NCBI RefSeq assembly: GCF_034355335.1
Contig: NZ_CP136422.1
Span: 2,638,501-2,702,500 of the forward strand
Source of the DNA: Blautia coccoides
Lineage (GTDB): Bacteria; Bacillota; Clostridia; Lachnospirales; Lachnospiraceae
Length of the DNA: 64,000 nt
Reading direction: 5' to 3'
The translations under genes were made by a program, and so were the position numbers. The notes under the pieces are model-generated. The model saw nothing but the letters and a program-made list of their open reading frames with translations, was not told where the DNA came from and did not search any database. Below are positions 8,257 to 16,737 of the stretch, piece by piece. Every line of letters begins with the position of its first letter. Within the stretch, counting starts at the first letter, position 1.

Positions 8257-9381
8257 ATGAGACGAGATGAACTGCCCACCCCGTGCTACCTGGTTTCTTT
8301 GCCGGATCTGGAAAAAAACCTGGGCATTTTAAAAGGTGTCATGGACCGGACCGGATGCAGGATCCTGCTGGCCCAGAAGGCATTTTCCATGTATGCGCTC
8401 TATCCCGTGATAGGAAATTATTTAAGCGGTACAACTGCCAGCGGATTATTTGAAGCAAGACTGGGAGCACAGGAGATGGGGAAAGAAAATCATATCTATT
8501 CCCCTGCCTATAAGGAAGAAGAGTTTGACGAGATCCTTTCTTACTGCGGACATATTGTTTTTAACTCCTTTGAGCAGATAAACAGGTACAGAGACCGGGT
8601 GATGGCCGCAGGAAAAAGTATGGGGATACGCGTTAATCCCCAGTGTTCCACACAGGAAGGCCATGCGGTCTATGATCCCTGCGCTCCCGGGTCCCGTCTG
8701 GGGGTGACAAGGGAGCGGTTTCGGCCTGAGTTTCTGGATGGTGTGGAGGGAATACATTTTCATACACTCTGTGAGCAGGATGCAGATGATCTGAAAATAA
8801 CGCTGGATGCAGTGGAGGAGAAATTCGGTGAATTCCTGTACCGGATGAAATGGGTGAATTTCGGCGGCGGACACCATATCACCAGGCCGGGATATAACAT
8901 CCCGCTTTTGGAGGAATGTATCAGAAACATTCAGGAGAAATACCGGGTGACAGTCTATCTGGAACCCGGTGAGGCGGTGGCGTTAAATGCAGGAGTGCTT
9001 CTTACAAGGGTATTGGATACCTTTTTTCAGGACGGGAATATTGCCATTTTGGATGCCTCTGCCGCCTGTCATATGCCGGATGTGCTGGAAATGCCCTATC
9101 GGCCTCCGCTTGCCAGAAGCGGCAGGGAAGGGGAATACCCGTATACATATTGTTTGGCAGGGCCTACCTGTCTGGCTGGTGATGTGATAGGAACCTATTC
9201 CTTTGAACATCCCCTGTCCGTGGGAGAGCGCCTGGAATTTGGCGATATGGCGATCTATACCATGGTGAAGAATAACACCTTTAACGGAATGTGCCTGCCT
9301 GCAATCGCAGTGGAGAGGGAGAACGGGGAGTGCCAGGTGGTGAAGGCGTTTGGGTATGAGGATTTTAAGATACGGCTGTAA
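8257..9381 (+). CDS. nspC: Carboxynorspermidine/carboxyspermidine decarboxylase
   Basis: PLP-dependent fold-type III decarboxylase of 374 residues that releases spermidine from carboxyspermidine. LAQKAFSM contains the PLP lysine (Lys41), FGGGHHIT is the glycine-rich phosphate loop, EPGEAVAL and the later DASAACHMPDVLEMPYRP are typical NspC blocks. It resembles diaminopimelate decarboxylase (LysA) but is shorter and has the NspC-type CHMPD sequence. It is the last gene of the polyamine operon. With the dehydrogenase it gives an AdoMet-independent spermidine pathway, known to be widespread in gut bacteria. Confidence 0.9.
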   Translation: MRRDELPTPCYLVSLPDLEKNLGILKGVMDRTGCRILLAQKAFSMYALYPVIGNYLSGTTASGLFEARLGAQEMGKENHIYSPAYKEEEFDEILSYCGHIVFNSFEQINRYRDRVMAAGKSMGIRVNPQCSTQEGHAVYDPCAPGSRLGVTRERFRPEFLDGVEGIHFHTLCEQDADDLKITLDAVEEKFGEFLYRMKWVNFGGGHHITRPGYNIPLLEECIRNIQEKYRVTVYLEPGEAVALNAGVLLTRVLDTFFQDGNIAILDASAACHMPDVLEMPYRPPLARSGREGEYPYTYCLAGPTCLAGDVIGTYSFEHPLSVGERLEFGDMAIYTMVKNNTFNGMCLPAIAVERENGECQVVKAFGYEDFKIRL

Positions 9382-9471
9382 ATAAAAACAGATAACCCCA
9401 TGGAATAACAGCCGGCGGCGTTAAGGGATAGCAGTTCGCTGCCGCTATTGGTAAATTTGCGTAAGAAAAGC

Positions 9472-9499
9472 TTGCCAGAAGGGGGAAATGTGTTATAAT
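9472..9499 (+). promoter_or_regulatory. Promoter of the fructose-bisphosphate aldolase gene
   Basis: TTGCCA (9472-9477) and a perfect TATAAT (9494-9499) are separated by 16 bp, about 90 bp before the aldolase start. This separates the aldolase from the polyamine operon transcriptionally. Confidence 0.75.
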
Positions 9500-9589
9500 A
9501 ATAACAAATCGTTCTTTCCTAATGAACAGGCCGATGGTTTGGGCAGGGATGGGAAAAGCGAGAATTTTCAATTAGTGGAGGTTAGATTT

Positions 9590-10459
9590 ATGTTAGTATC
9601 AGCAGCTGAAATGCTTAAAAAAGCAAAAGCAGGACACTATGCAGTAGGACAGTTCAATATCAATAACCTGGAGTGGACAAAGGCAGCTCTGTTAACAGCA
9701 GAAGAGTGCAAATCCCCGATCATCCTGGGTGTATCTGAGGGCGCCGGAAAATATATGACCGGTTTCAAGACCGTTGCAGACATGACAAAAGCTATGATTG
9801 AAGAGCTGAACATTACAGTTCCTGTAGCTCTGCATCTGGATCATGGTACTTATGACGGATGTTACAAATGTATCAAAGCTGGATTCTCATCCATCATGTT
9901 TGATGGTTCTCACTATCCGATCGAAGAGAACGTTGAGAAGACAAAAGAGTTAGCAGGTGTCTGCAAAGGACTGGGCTTATCTCTGGAAGCAGAAGTTGGT
10001 TCCATCGGCGGCGAGGAAGACGGCGTTGTAGGAATGGGCGAGTGTGCAGATCCGAAGGAATGTAAGATGATCGCTGACCTGGGTGTGGACATGCTGGCAG
10101 CAGGTATTGGAAATATCCATGGAAAATACCCGGAAAACTGGGCAGGTCTTCGCTTTGACGTTCTGGATGACATCCAGAAACTGACAGGTGAGATGCCGTT
10201 AGTTCTGCACGGCGGTACAGGAATCCCGGCTGACATGATCAAAAAAGCCATCGATCTTGGTGTATCCAAAATCAACGTAAACACAGAGTGCCAGCTGACT
10301 TTCGCTGCTGCTACACGTGAGTACATCGAAGCAGGAAAAGACAATCAGGGCAAAGGCTATGACCCGCGTAAATTATTAAAACCGGGCTTTGACGCAATCT
10401 GCGCTACCATCAAAGAGAAAATGGAACTGTTCGGTTCTGTTGGAAAAGCTTTCGAGTAA
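9590..10459 (+). CDS. fba: Fructose-1,6-bisphosphate aldolase, class II
   Basis: A 289-residue zinc-dependent aldolase of glycolysis and gluconeogenesis. HLDHGTYDGC holds the catalytic Asp84 and zinc ligand His85, SIMFDGSHYPIEEN follows, and HGGTGIP plus INVNTECQ are the later metal and phosphate motifs. Class IIB size (about 285-310 residues) fits. I start at ATG 9590 because GTGGAGG lies 7 nt upstream and MLVSAAEMLKKA is the usual N-terminus; an in-frame ATG at 9488 overlaps the -10 box and cannot be used. A strong terminator follows, so it is monocistronic. Its codon use looks like that of a highly expressed gene. Confidence 0.96.
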   Translation: MLVSAAEMLKKAKAGHYAVGQFNINNLEWTKAALLTAEECKSPIILGVSEGAGKYMTGFKTVADMTKAMIEELNITVPVALHLDHGTYDGCYKCIKAGFSSIMFDGSHYPIEENVEKTKELAGVCKGLGLSLEAEVGSIGGEEDGVVGMGECADPKECKMIADLGVDMLAAGIGNIHGKYPENWAGLRFDVLDDIQKLTGEMPLVLHGGTGIPADMIKKAIDLGVSKINVNTECQLTFAAATREYIEAGKDNQGKGYDPRKLLKPGFDAICATIKEKMELFGSVGKAFE

Positions 10460-10485
10460 TTCCACTGTAAAACATATGCAATCTA

Positions 10486-10518
10486 AAACTGCTCCGGGAT
10501 GACCGGGGCAGTTTTTTT
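10486..10518 (+). terminator. Intrinsic terminator of fba
   Basis: A 12-bp stem (AAACTGCTCCGG with CCGGGGCAGTTT, one G-U pair), a 5-nt loop and a TTTTTTT tail lie 27 bp after the fba stop. Confidence 0.92.
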
Positions 10519-10540
10519 AATCGTTACGGTTGTTCATAGT

Positions 10541-10570
10541 TTGGACAGCATCCACATATACTGCTATGAA
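10541..10570 (+). promoter_or_regulatory. Possible promoter of the sodium:alanine-type symporter gene
   Basis: TTGGAC (10541-10546) and TATGAA (10565-10570) are separated by 18 bp and end 27 bp before the start codon. The boxes are imperfect, but a promoter is expected after the fba terminator. Confidence 0.4.
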
Positions 10571-10596
10571 TATCTTTTTAGGCAGGTCTTTTTTGT

Positions 10597-11976
10597 ATGT
10601 CAAATCTATTACATACACTTCATGAGTTTGTCTGGAGTCCCGGAATGTTATTTTTTTTCCTGGCCACCGGCATTCGTTTCACCATAAAATCACGGTTTTT
10701 TCAAATTACCCATGCAGGAGAATGGTTTCGCACCACACTGGGTTCCCTGCTGAAAAAAGAAGAGGTCAGAAAAACGAAAGAAGAGCATTCCATCTCCCAG
10801 TTCCAGTCCTTTTGTACTGCACTGGCAGCTACCCTGGGCACCGGGAACATAACAGGGGTGGCAACAGCGCTGATGGCAGGCGGGCCAGGGGCTATTTTCT
10901 GGATGTGGGTTTCCGCTTTTTTTGGAATGATGACCAATTACGCGGAGAATTATCTGGGTATCCGGTATCGCTACAGGGATGAGAACGGGGCCTGGGTGGG
11001 CGGTGCCATGGTGTATATGGACAGGGGACTCCACTGTAAATGGATGGCTGTTATTTTTTCCGTCTGTTGTCTGGGCGCGTCCTTTGGTATGGGAAATATG
11101 GTACAGGGGAACTCCATGGCAAAAGGGCTGGAGGAGGCCTTTCATATACCTGTCTTTCTGACAGGTGTTGTGACCATGCTGGCAACTGCCTATGTGCTGA
11201 ACGGAGGCCTGAAGCGAGTCGCCGCGTTCACAGAGAAACTGGTTCCGGTCATGGCAGCAGCCTATCTGCTGGGGGCCTTGGTGGTGCTGTGGGTACATAG
11301 GGAAATGATACCGGATGCCTTCGGGATCATATTCCGGGAAGCGTTCCGGGTAAAAGCGGCGGTGGGCGGAGTTGCCGGATACGGGATCAGCCAAGCGCTG
11401 CAGATGGGTGTGGCCCGCGGTATATTTTCCAATGAGGCGGGCCTTGGCTCCTCTGTGATCGCACACGCCCAATCCGACGTCAAAGACCCAAAAACACAGG
11501 GAATGTGGGGAATCGCAGAGATTTTTATAGATACCATTTTAGTGTGCACAGTTACAGCTCTTGTTATTTTAGTAAGCGGTGTCTATCAGCCAGAAATCTG
11601 CATTCAGAATCTTGCGGCAGGAATTGAAAATATTGATGGCACCACTCTCACGGGAATGGCATTCTCCACAGCCATACCTTATGGCAAACAGTTTCTGGCA
11701 GCCGCTACGGTACTCTTTGCCTTTGCTACCATTGTGGGATGGTCCTGCTTCGGTGAGCGCACAGCCGCATATCTCTGTAAAGAGAGAGGCGCGGCAGCAT
11801 ATCGGTTCTGCTATATTCTTCTCACACTGCCGGGCTGTATGCTTTCCCCAGGTGTTATATGGGAGCTGTCCGATACCTTGAACGGTATGATGGCAATACC
11901 GAACCTATTGGCACTGTTCTTTTTAGGGCGGGAAGTGAGATATATAATGGATGGAAAAAAGACGGAAAAGAAGTGA
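10597..11976 (+). CDS. Sodium:alanine symporter family protein (AGCS)
   Basis: A 459-residue membrane protein with about ten transmembrane segments. It begins with LLHTLHEFVWSPGMLFFFLATGIRFTIKSRFFQ, the usual AGCS N-terminus, and has ALAATLGTGNITGVATALMAGGPGAIFWMW, the sodium and amino-acid binding helix. GISQALQMGVARGIFSNEAGLGSSVIAHA and GWSCFGERTAAYL are further family blocks. Known members import alanine, glycine or glutamine with sodium. The upstream ribosome binding site is weak (AGGCAGG, about 13 nt from ATG). The gene stands alone; its substrate cannot be told from sequence. Confidence 0.92.
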   Translation: MSNLLHTLHEFVWSPGMLFFFLATGIRFTIKSRFFQITHAGEWFRTTLGSLLKKEEVRKTKEEHSISQFQSFCTALAATLGTGNITGVATALMAGGPGAIFWMWVSAFFGMMTNYAENYLGIRYRYRDENGAWVGGAMVYMDRGLHCKWMAVIFSVCCLGASFGMGNMVQGNSMAKGLEEAFHIPVFLTGVVTMLATAYVLNGGLKRVAAFTEKLVPVMAAAYLLGALVVLWVHREMIPDAFGIIFREAFRVKAAVGGVAGYGISQALQMGVARGIFSNEAGLGSSVIAHAQSDVKDPKTQGMWGIAEIFIDTILVCTVTALVILVSGVYQPEICIQNLAAGIENIDGTTLTGMAFSTAIPYGKQFLAAATVLFAFATIVGWSCFGERTAAYLCKERGAAAYRFCYILLTLPGCMLSPGVIWELSDTLNGMMAIPNLLALFFLGREVRYIMDGKKTEKK

Positions 11977-11993
11977 GATTTCTAAGCAGCTTC

Positions 11994-12022
11994 TTGCTGG
12001 ATGAGAGGGATAATGTTATACT
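11994..12022 (+). promoter_or_regulatory. Promoter of the ArsR-like regulator gene
   Basis: TTGCTG (11994-11999) and TATACT (12017-12022) with exactly 17 bp between them lie 62 bp before the regulator start. Confidence 0.7.
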
Positions 12023-12083
12023 AAAACAAAATCTATTGAAGTATCTTGTTTAGATATATAAGAAAAAGAGATGGTGGTGTATT

Positions 12084-13004
12084 ATGGCAAAAATAAGAGA
12101 GCTGGACATGGAAAATGTGGATACACTCTGTGATGTGGGAAAAGCGCTGTCTTCCCCTGTGCGTGTGGAAATATTGAAGCTTCTCTATTCTGACAATATG
12201 ATCATAGGAGAGATCGCAAAGGCGCTGGACATTCCTCAGTCCAGTGCTGCTTTTCATCTGAAGCTTCTGGAAAAGGCAGATTTGATCCGTATGGAGGAAC
12301 AGCCCGGAAGCAGAGGAACCATGAAGGTATGCAGCAGAAAATTTGATTTTGTGAACATGTGTCTGCTGAGGCGGAACCTGGATGTCAATGAGATCGTCAG
12401 TGTGGAAATGCCCATCGGCAGTTATACCGGTTGTAAAGTCCATCCCACCTGCGGACTGTATTCCCCGGAGGGAGTTATCGGCATGGAGGATACAGAATAC
12501 AGCTTTTACGATCCTGAGAAAATAAAGGCAGGGCTTTTCTGGACATCTGCCGGTTATGTGGAATATAAATTTGCTAATGCGGTTCCCAGGAACCGTCATG
12601 CCAGGAGCCTGAGCCTGTCCATGGAAATCTGTTCTGAGGCACCGGGATACAGAGAGGACTGGAAATCAGACATTACCGTATGGATAAACGGCGTGGACTG
12701 CGGAACCTGGACATGTCCCGGTGATTTTGGGAGCAGGAGGGGAAGACTGAACCCTTCTGTATGGCCGGACGGCTCCACCCAGTACGGTATGCTCATGACC
12801 TGGGAGGTGCTGGAAAACGGCTGTTTTATCAATGGAAGCCAGGCCGGGGAAACAGCTTTGAAGGACCTTAGGCTGATGGAAAAGCCATATATTGATGTGC
12901 GGATAGGGAATAAAGAGGATGCCAGGTATATCGGCGGATTTAATCTGTTTGGGAAGTCCTTTGGGAATTATGAGCAGGATATTGTGATGAGCGTGGAATA
13001 TTAA
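12084..13004 (+). CDS. ArsR-like winged-helix regulator with a large C-terminal sensory domain
   Basis: A 306-residue protein. Residues about 10-85 form a winged helix of ArsR type (LSSPVRVEILKLLYSD, then IAKALDIPQSSAAFHLKLLEKADLI). The remaining 210 residues are not the small ArsR dimerisation tail. They contain a Trp-, Tyr- and Cys-rich region (VWINGVDCGTWTCPGDFGSR) that looks like a beta-rich ligand-binding domain, as in the COG4189-type regulators. The gene lies directly upstream of the sugar ABC importer and GH2 genes, so regulation of that locus by a sugar or glycoside is the simplest inference. The ribosome binding site is weak. A terminator follows immediately, so it is transcribed alone. 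Confidence 0.8.
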   Translation: MAKIRELDMENVDTLCDVGKALSSPVRVEILKLLYSDNMIIGEIAKALDIPQSSAAFHLKLLEKADLIRMEEQPGSRGTMKVCSRKFDFVNMCLLRRNLDVNEIVSVEMPIGSYTGCKVHPTCGLYSPEGVIGMEDTEYSFYDPEKIKAGLFWTSAGYVEYKFANAVPRNRHARSLSLSMEICSEAPGYREDWKSDITVWINGVDCGTWTCPGDFGSRRGRLNPSVWPDGSTQYGMLMTWEVLENGCFINGSQAGETALKDLRLMEKPYIDVRIGNKEDARYIGGFNLFGKSFGNYEQDIVMSVEY

Positions 13005-13007
13005 GTG

Positions 13008-13064
13008 AAACTGTCGTACAGAAAAGCTGTGGGGGTTACAGCTTTTCTGTATGGCAGTTTTTTG
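13008..13064 (+). terminator. Intrinsic terminator of the ArsR-like regulator gene
   Basis: A perfect 13-bp inner stem (ACAGAAAAGCTGT with ACAGCTTTTCTGT) inside an outer AAACTG/CAGTTT stem is followed by TTTTTTG. Confidence 0.92.
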
Positions 13065-13219
13065 TTTTTCAGAAAATATGGCGGGATTTCCGCCTGGCAG
13101 GCTTTTTTCATTGCTTTGAGAGGAGAACTATGAAATAAATGTATATCGCAGGGAATAAAAGAAATGGAAAAGCAGATGACATATCATACCAAAGGTAAAA
13201 AAGGCGTTCTATAGTTATA

Positions 13220-13434
13220 ACAGAAATACTGAAAATAGGCAGTGGAAATCCCCTAAATAAAACAGTATTACTGTTATTTATATACAGAAATACCGTTATA
13301 AATGGTCAAAAACACAAAAAAAAGCAAAATTAAACTTGACATATGGATGAAATGACGGTATTATGGATACATAAAGAACAATAAAACTGTTCTAAATAAG
13401 AAGCCTACATACCAACAACCAACAGTAATATTGT
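13220..13434. promoter_or_regulatory. Array of five palindromic operator-like sites around the sugar-importer promoter
   Basis: Five 13-bp sites fit the consensus ACAGTAWTACTGT: ACAGAAATACTGA at 13220, ACAGTATTACTGT at 13262 (perfect palindrome), ACAGAAATACCGT at 13284, ACGGTATTATGGA at 13355 (degenerate, over the -10 box) and ACAGTAATATTGT at 13422. Start-to-start distances are 42, 22, 71 and 67 bp. A binding site for the upstream ArsR-like regulator is the simplest reading; it is an inference from position. The rest of 13065-13492 holds the promoter and leader and no gene. Confidence 0.6.
13336..13364 (+). promoter_or_regulatory. Promoter of the sugar ABC importer operon
   Basis: A perfect TTGACA (13336-13341) and TATTAT (13359-13364) with a 17-bp spacer lie 129 bp before the binding-protein start. 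The -10 box is inside the fourth operator-like site, so a bound repressor would block the polymerase. Confidence 0.85.
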
Positions 13435-13492
13435 TTTTATGACCGGTCGCAAAAAGAGTTAAGAAACCAATTTTTAAGGAGGAAAAGAAAAT

Positions 13493-14877
13493 ATGAAACG
13501 TAAAGCAATCGCATCGATCATGGCACTTACATTAACTGCAGCGGCTCTTGCCGGCTGTGGAAGCGAAAGTTCAGAAAAAAGCGAGGGGGGGGGGTAAAAT
13601 CTTCTCAAGAAAATGAAGCACCAGAGCAGGGTGAAGAGGCCTCCGCAGATGTAAATGACGACGGAACGGTGAATAATCCGGAGGCAGTTGCTGTGGATAA
13701 AGACAAGCTTGTATTCTGGTCTCTGTTCAGCGGTGGTGACGGAGAATTCATGGACAAGATGATAAGCGAATACAATGAGAGCAGCCCCACAAAGCAGGTG
13801 CAGTCCATTATGCTGGTATGGGCAGATTACTATACAAAACTGCAGACAGCAGTGGCAGCAGGTAAAGGCCCTGACATTGGCGTCTCCCATGCGTCTTCCC
13901 TTCCGGAGTTGGTGGAACAGGGCGTGGTTGAGCCTCTGGATGATTATCTGGATGAGCTGGGAGTAGATTTAAGTACCATGTATTCAGAGACCTCCATGGA
14001 ATCCGTAACCTTTGACGGTTCCATCTATGCAGTTCCCCTGGATACTCATGCGGAGATCATGTACTTCAACAAAGATATCCTGGAGCAGGCAGGCGTTGCG
14101 CTGAATGACAAGGGCCAGCTTGATATTGCCAGTGAAGACGATTTCTACGCGGTCTGTGACAAGATCAAAGCTGTCATTCCGGAGGGAGGATCTGTTATTT
14201 CTCTGACAAATAACGGAGATGACCCGTATCGTGTATGGTGGGCATCGTATTTCCAAATGGGAGGAACTCCTCTGGTCAATGAGGATGGCAGCGAAGTTAC
14301 CATGGATAAAGATACTGCAATAAAGGCAGCAGAATTTGTAAAAAGTCTCTATGACAAAGGTTATGTGGCAGAGGGGATTGATGACCATCAGCAGTTTTTC
14401 CAGAGCGGGAAAGCCGGTATTTATATTGGCGGTACATGGGGAACCGGAGCACTGGAGAAGACAGAGAACCTGAATTTCGGCGCAATGCCTTATCCGCAGA
14501 TGTTCGACAAAAGCGCGTGCTGGGCAGATTCCCATACTCTGATCCTTCCGACTAAGAAAGACAGAAGCGGAGAAGACAGTAAGGCAGCAGTGGAATTTAT
14601 GGTAAGTGCCTCTGAAAAAGGTGGTCTTACATGGGCAGGTTCTGGTCAGATTCCTTCCAGCAACGCGGTAAGGGAAAGCCAGGAATATCTGGATATGCCG
14701 TACAGAAGCAGCTACATGGAGGCTCTGGAAACCGCTGTTCTTCCTTCAAAGGTTTCTACATTTAATGCCATGAAATCAGGTATGATCGACAGCCTGAATA
14801 CTCTGTGGTCCGGCGACACAGACGCAGAAGAGGCAGTCGATATGCTTTACGACGAACTTGATACCAATCTTCCGTAA
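13493..14877 (+). CDS. ABC sugar-binding lipoprotein, frameshifted at a G10 tract
   Basis: The gene starts at ATG 13493 (AAGGAGG 10 nt upstream) with a lipoprotein signal peptide ending in the lipobox LAGC. After about 34 codons a run of ten G (13585-13594) leads straight into TAA. The rest (13595-14877) is open in another frame and encodes an ordinary family 1 (COG1653) solute-binding protein. It contains DKLVFWSLFSGGDGEF, VVEPLDDYLDEL, FQSGKAGIYIGGTWG and the usual C-terminal helices. A tract of 8 or 11 G would give one continuous protein of about 460 residues. The tract is in the flexible linker after the lipobox, so length changes in steps of three would be harmless. This is either a phase-variable tract or a sequencing error. 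A GTG at 13669 cannot be a real start, because a protein from there lacks export and anchor. Confidence 0.85.
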
Positions 14878-14971
14878 ATAAGAAAGGCAGAGAAGGGGGA
14901 GCATACAGGCTCTCCTTTCCCTTGCAGACAGCAAAACTATTGTGAGCGTTAAGCTGTAAGGAGGAAATCAA

Positions 14972-15871
14972 GTGAGTAAAAAAAGAAAACGCAAAAACCT
15001 GCTGGCAGGACTGGGGTTTATATTGCCTTTTTTTATCCTGTATACAGTATTTACCATCTGGCCGGTGATCCAAGGGATTTACGTCAGCCTTCATAAATGG
15101 TCTCTGATGGGAAAAGTGAAGTTTGTGGGTTTTGACAATTACATAAAGTTCCTTGGAGACAAAAAGTTTCTGGACGCCCTCTGGCATACCACATATTTTG
15201 TGCTGATCACCACACCTCTTCTGGTGATCATGGCGCTGATCCTGGCACTGTTTGCCAACAGACCAAACAAATTAAAAAAGGGACTGCGCATCTGTTATTA
15301 TCTTCCCAGTGTGCTGTCCGTATCGGTTGCGGCATTTATTGCAAAATATATGTTCACGCCATACAGAGGATTTATCAACGGATTTCTGCATTTTATCAAG
15401 GTGCTGCCCCCGGACAGGGAACTGCAGTGGCTCAATGAGAGCGGCCTTGCCTGGTCGGCCATCACAACTATGACCATCTGGTGGACCGTGGGATTTTCCA
15501 TGCTTTTATACCTGTCAGCGCTTCAGGATATTTCGCCCCAGATATATGAGGCAGCGTCCATAGATGGAGCTGCTAAGAGACAGCAGCTCTTCTCCATCGT
15601 ACTGCCCCTTCTGAAACCAACCACCTACCTGGTGGTGCTTTTGCAGGTGATCGCCTGTTTCAAAGTATTCGGACAGATCTACATGATCACAGGAGGTGGA
15701 CCTGCAGGCTCCACAAGGCCTTTGATCCAATACATATATGAGACAGCATTCAAGAAAAACAACATGGGTTATGCAGCCGCCATGTCCTATGTGTTGTTTT
15801 TGATCCTTGTGGTGCTGACCATTGTGCAGAAGGCGATTGAGAGAAAGGGGGCAGAGGCAGATGAATTCTAA
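14972..15871 (+). CDS. Sugar ABC transporter permease (MalF/UgpA type)
   Basis: A 299-residue inner-membrane permease with six predicted transmembrane helices, starting with a basic KKRKRKN segment. The cytoplasmic coupling loop reads EAASIDGAAKRQQLFSIVLPLL, which matches the EAA motif of carbohydrate importers. The start codon is GTG with AAGGAGG 7 nt upstream. It lies 94 bp after the binding-protein gene and overlaps the next permease by 11 bp. No ATPase gene is in the locus, so a shared MsmX/MalK-type ATPase encoded elsewhere is expected, as is common in Firmicutes. Confidence 0.92.
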   Translation: MSKKRKRKNLLAGLGFILPFFILYTVFTIWPVIQGIYVSLHKWSLMGKVKFVGFDNYIKFLGDKKFLDALWHTTYFVLITTPLLVIMALILALFANRPNKLKKGLRICYYLPSVLSVSVAAFIAKYMFTPYRGFINGFLHFIKVLPPDRELQWLNESGLAWSAITTMTIWWTVGFSMLLYLSALQDISPQIYEAASIDGAAKRQQLFSIVLPLLKPTTYLVVLLQVIACFKVFGQIYMITGGGPAGSTRPLIQYIYETAFKKNNMGYAAAMSYVLFLILVVLTIVQKAIERKGAEADEF

Positions 15872-16694
15872 GGCAAAGAAAAAGCCGGGCAGTATTGTGC
15901 TGTCCGTGATATCCGTAATCCTGGCAGTTATATTTATGACACCGATCTTGTGGTCTCTTGCAGTGTCCTTCCAGAGAGAGGGAAAACAGATCAACAGTAT
16001 ATTGGACTGGTTTACACCGCCGTATACATTCCAGAATTATCCGGACCTTATCCTGGGGTCTGATGTGACTAAATGGCTGTTTAACAGCGTATTTATCGCT
16101 GTGCTGACCACAGTTCTCACTGTGATCCTGTCTGCCATGGCAGCATACGCCCTGGCAAAGATCAAATTTAAGGGGAGCAGTGCACTCTATTTTTATTTCC
16201 TTCTGGGTCTGATGGTGCCGGGGGAAGCAACCATCGTGCCCCTTTTTATCACGGCAAACGGCCTGAATCTTATTGATTCTTATGCAGGCCTTATATTGCC
16301 CACCATTGCAGGTTCCATGAATCTGATCATTATGGTGACATTCTTTAAAGGGCTTCCAAATGAGCTGTTGGAGGCGGTACAGATTGATGGAGGCGGAGAA
16401 TTGACCACGTTTTTTAAAGTGGTTCTGCCTTTGTCAAAAGCGGTTATCTCCACTGTCTGCATCTTCGCTTTTATTGGAAGCTGGAATAATTACCTCTGGC
16501 CTCTGCTCTGTTCCATGAGCAGCAGCAAGTTCACACTTCCCATTGGTATTCCAACCTTTGCGGGGACCTACACGGTGGACTATGTAAAGCCTATGACAGC
16601 AAATATGATAGCGGCTGTGCCTGTTATTCTTATCTATATCCTGTTTGAACGCCAGATTGTGGAAGGAATCACCATGTCAGGCGTCAAAGGATGA
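15861..16694 (+). CDS. Sugar ABC transporter permease (MalG/UgpE type)
   Basis: A 277-residue second permease with about six helices. Its EAA loop reads LLEAVQIDGGGELTTFFKVVLPLS, and it ends in ERQIVEGITMSGVKG, a typical C-terminus of this family. I place the start at ATG 15861, where MNSKAKKK begins, overlapping the upstream permease stop. An in-frame ATG further upstream would only add a basic tail read from the first permease gene. It forms a heterodimeric channel with the preceding protein. Confidence 0.92.
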   Translation: MNSKAKKKPGSIVLSVISVILAVIFMTPILWSLAVSFQREGKQINSILDWFTPPYTFQNYPDLILGSDVTKWLFNSVFIAVLTTVLTVILSAMAAYALAKIKFKGSSALYFYFLLGLMVPGEATIVPLFITANGLNLIDSYAGLILPTIAGSMNLIIMVTFFKGLPNELLEAVQIDGGGELTTFFKVVLPLSKAVISTVCIFAFIGSWNNYLWPLLCSMSSSKFTLPIGIPTFAGTYTVDYVKPMTANMIAAVPVILIYILFERQIVEGITMSGVKG

Positions 16695-16737
16695 CGAAAA
16701 TGCAATTGACATTCATCTATAAGGAGGACAAACAGAA

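Noticed and set aside
13669..14877. Sugar-binding protein starting at GTG 13669
   Set aside because: It would lack the signal peptide and lipobox that are encoded in the other frame from 13493; the G10 tract explains the break.
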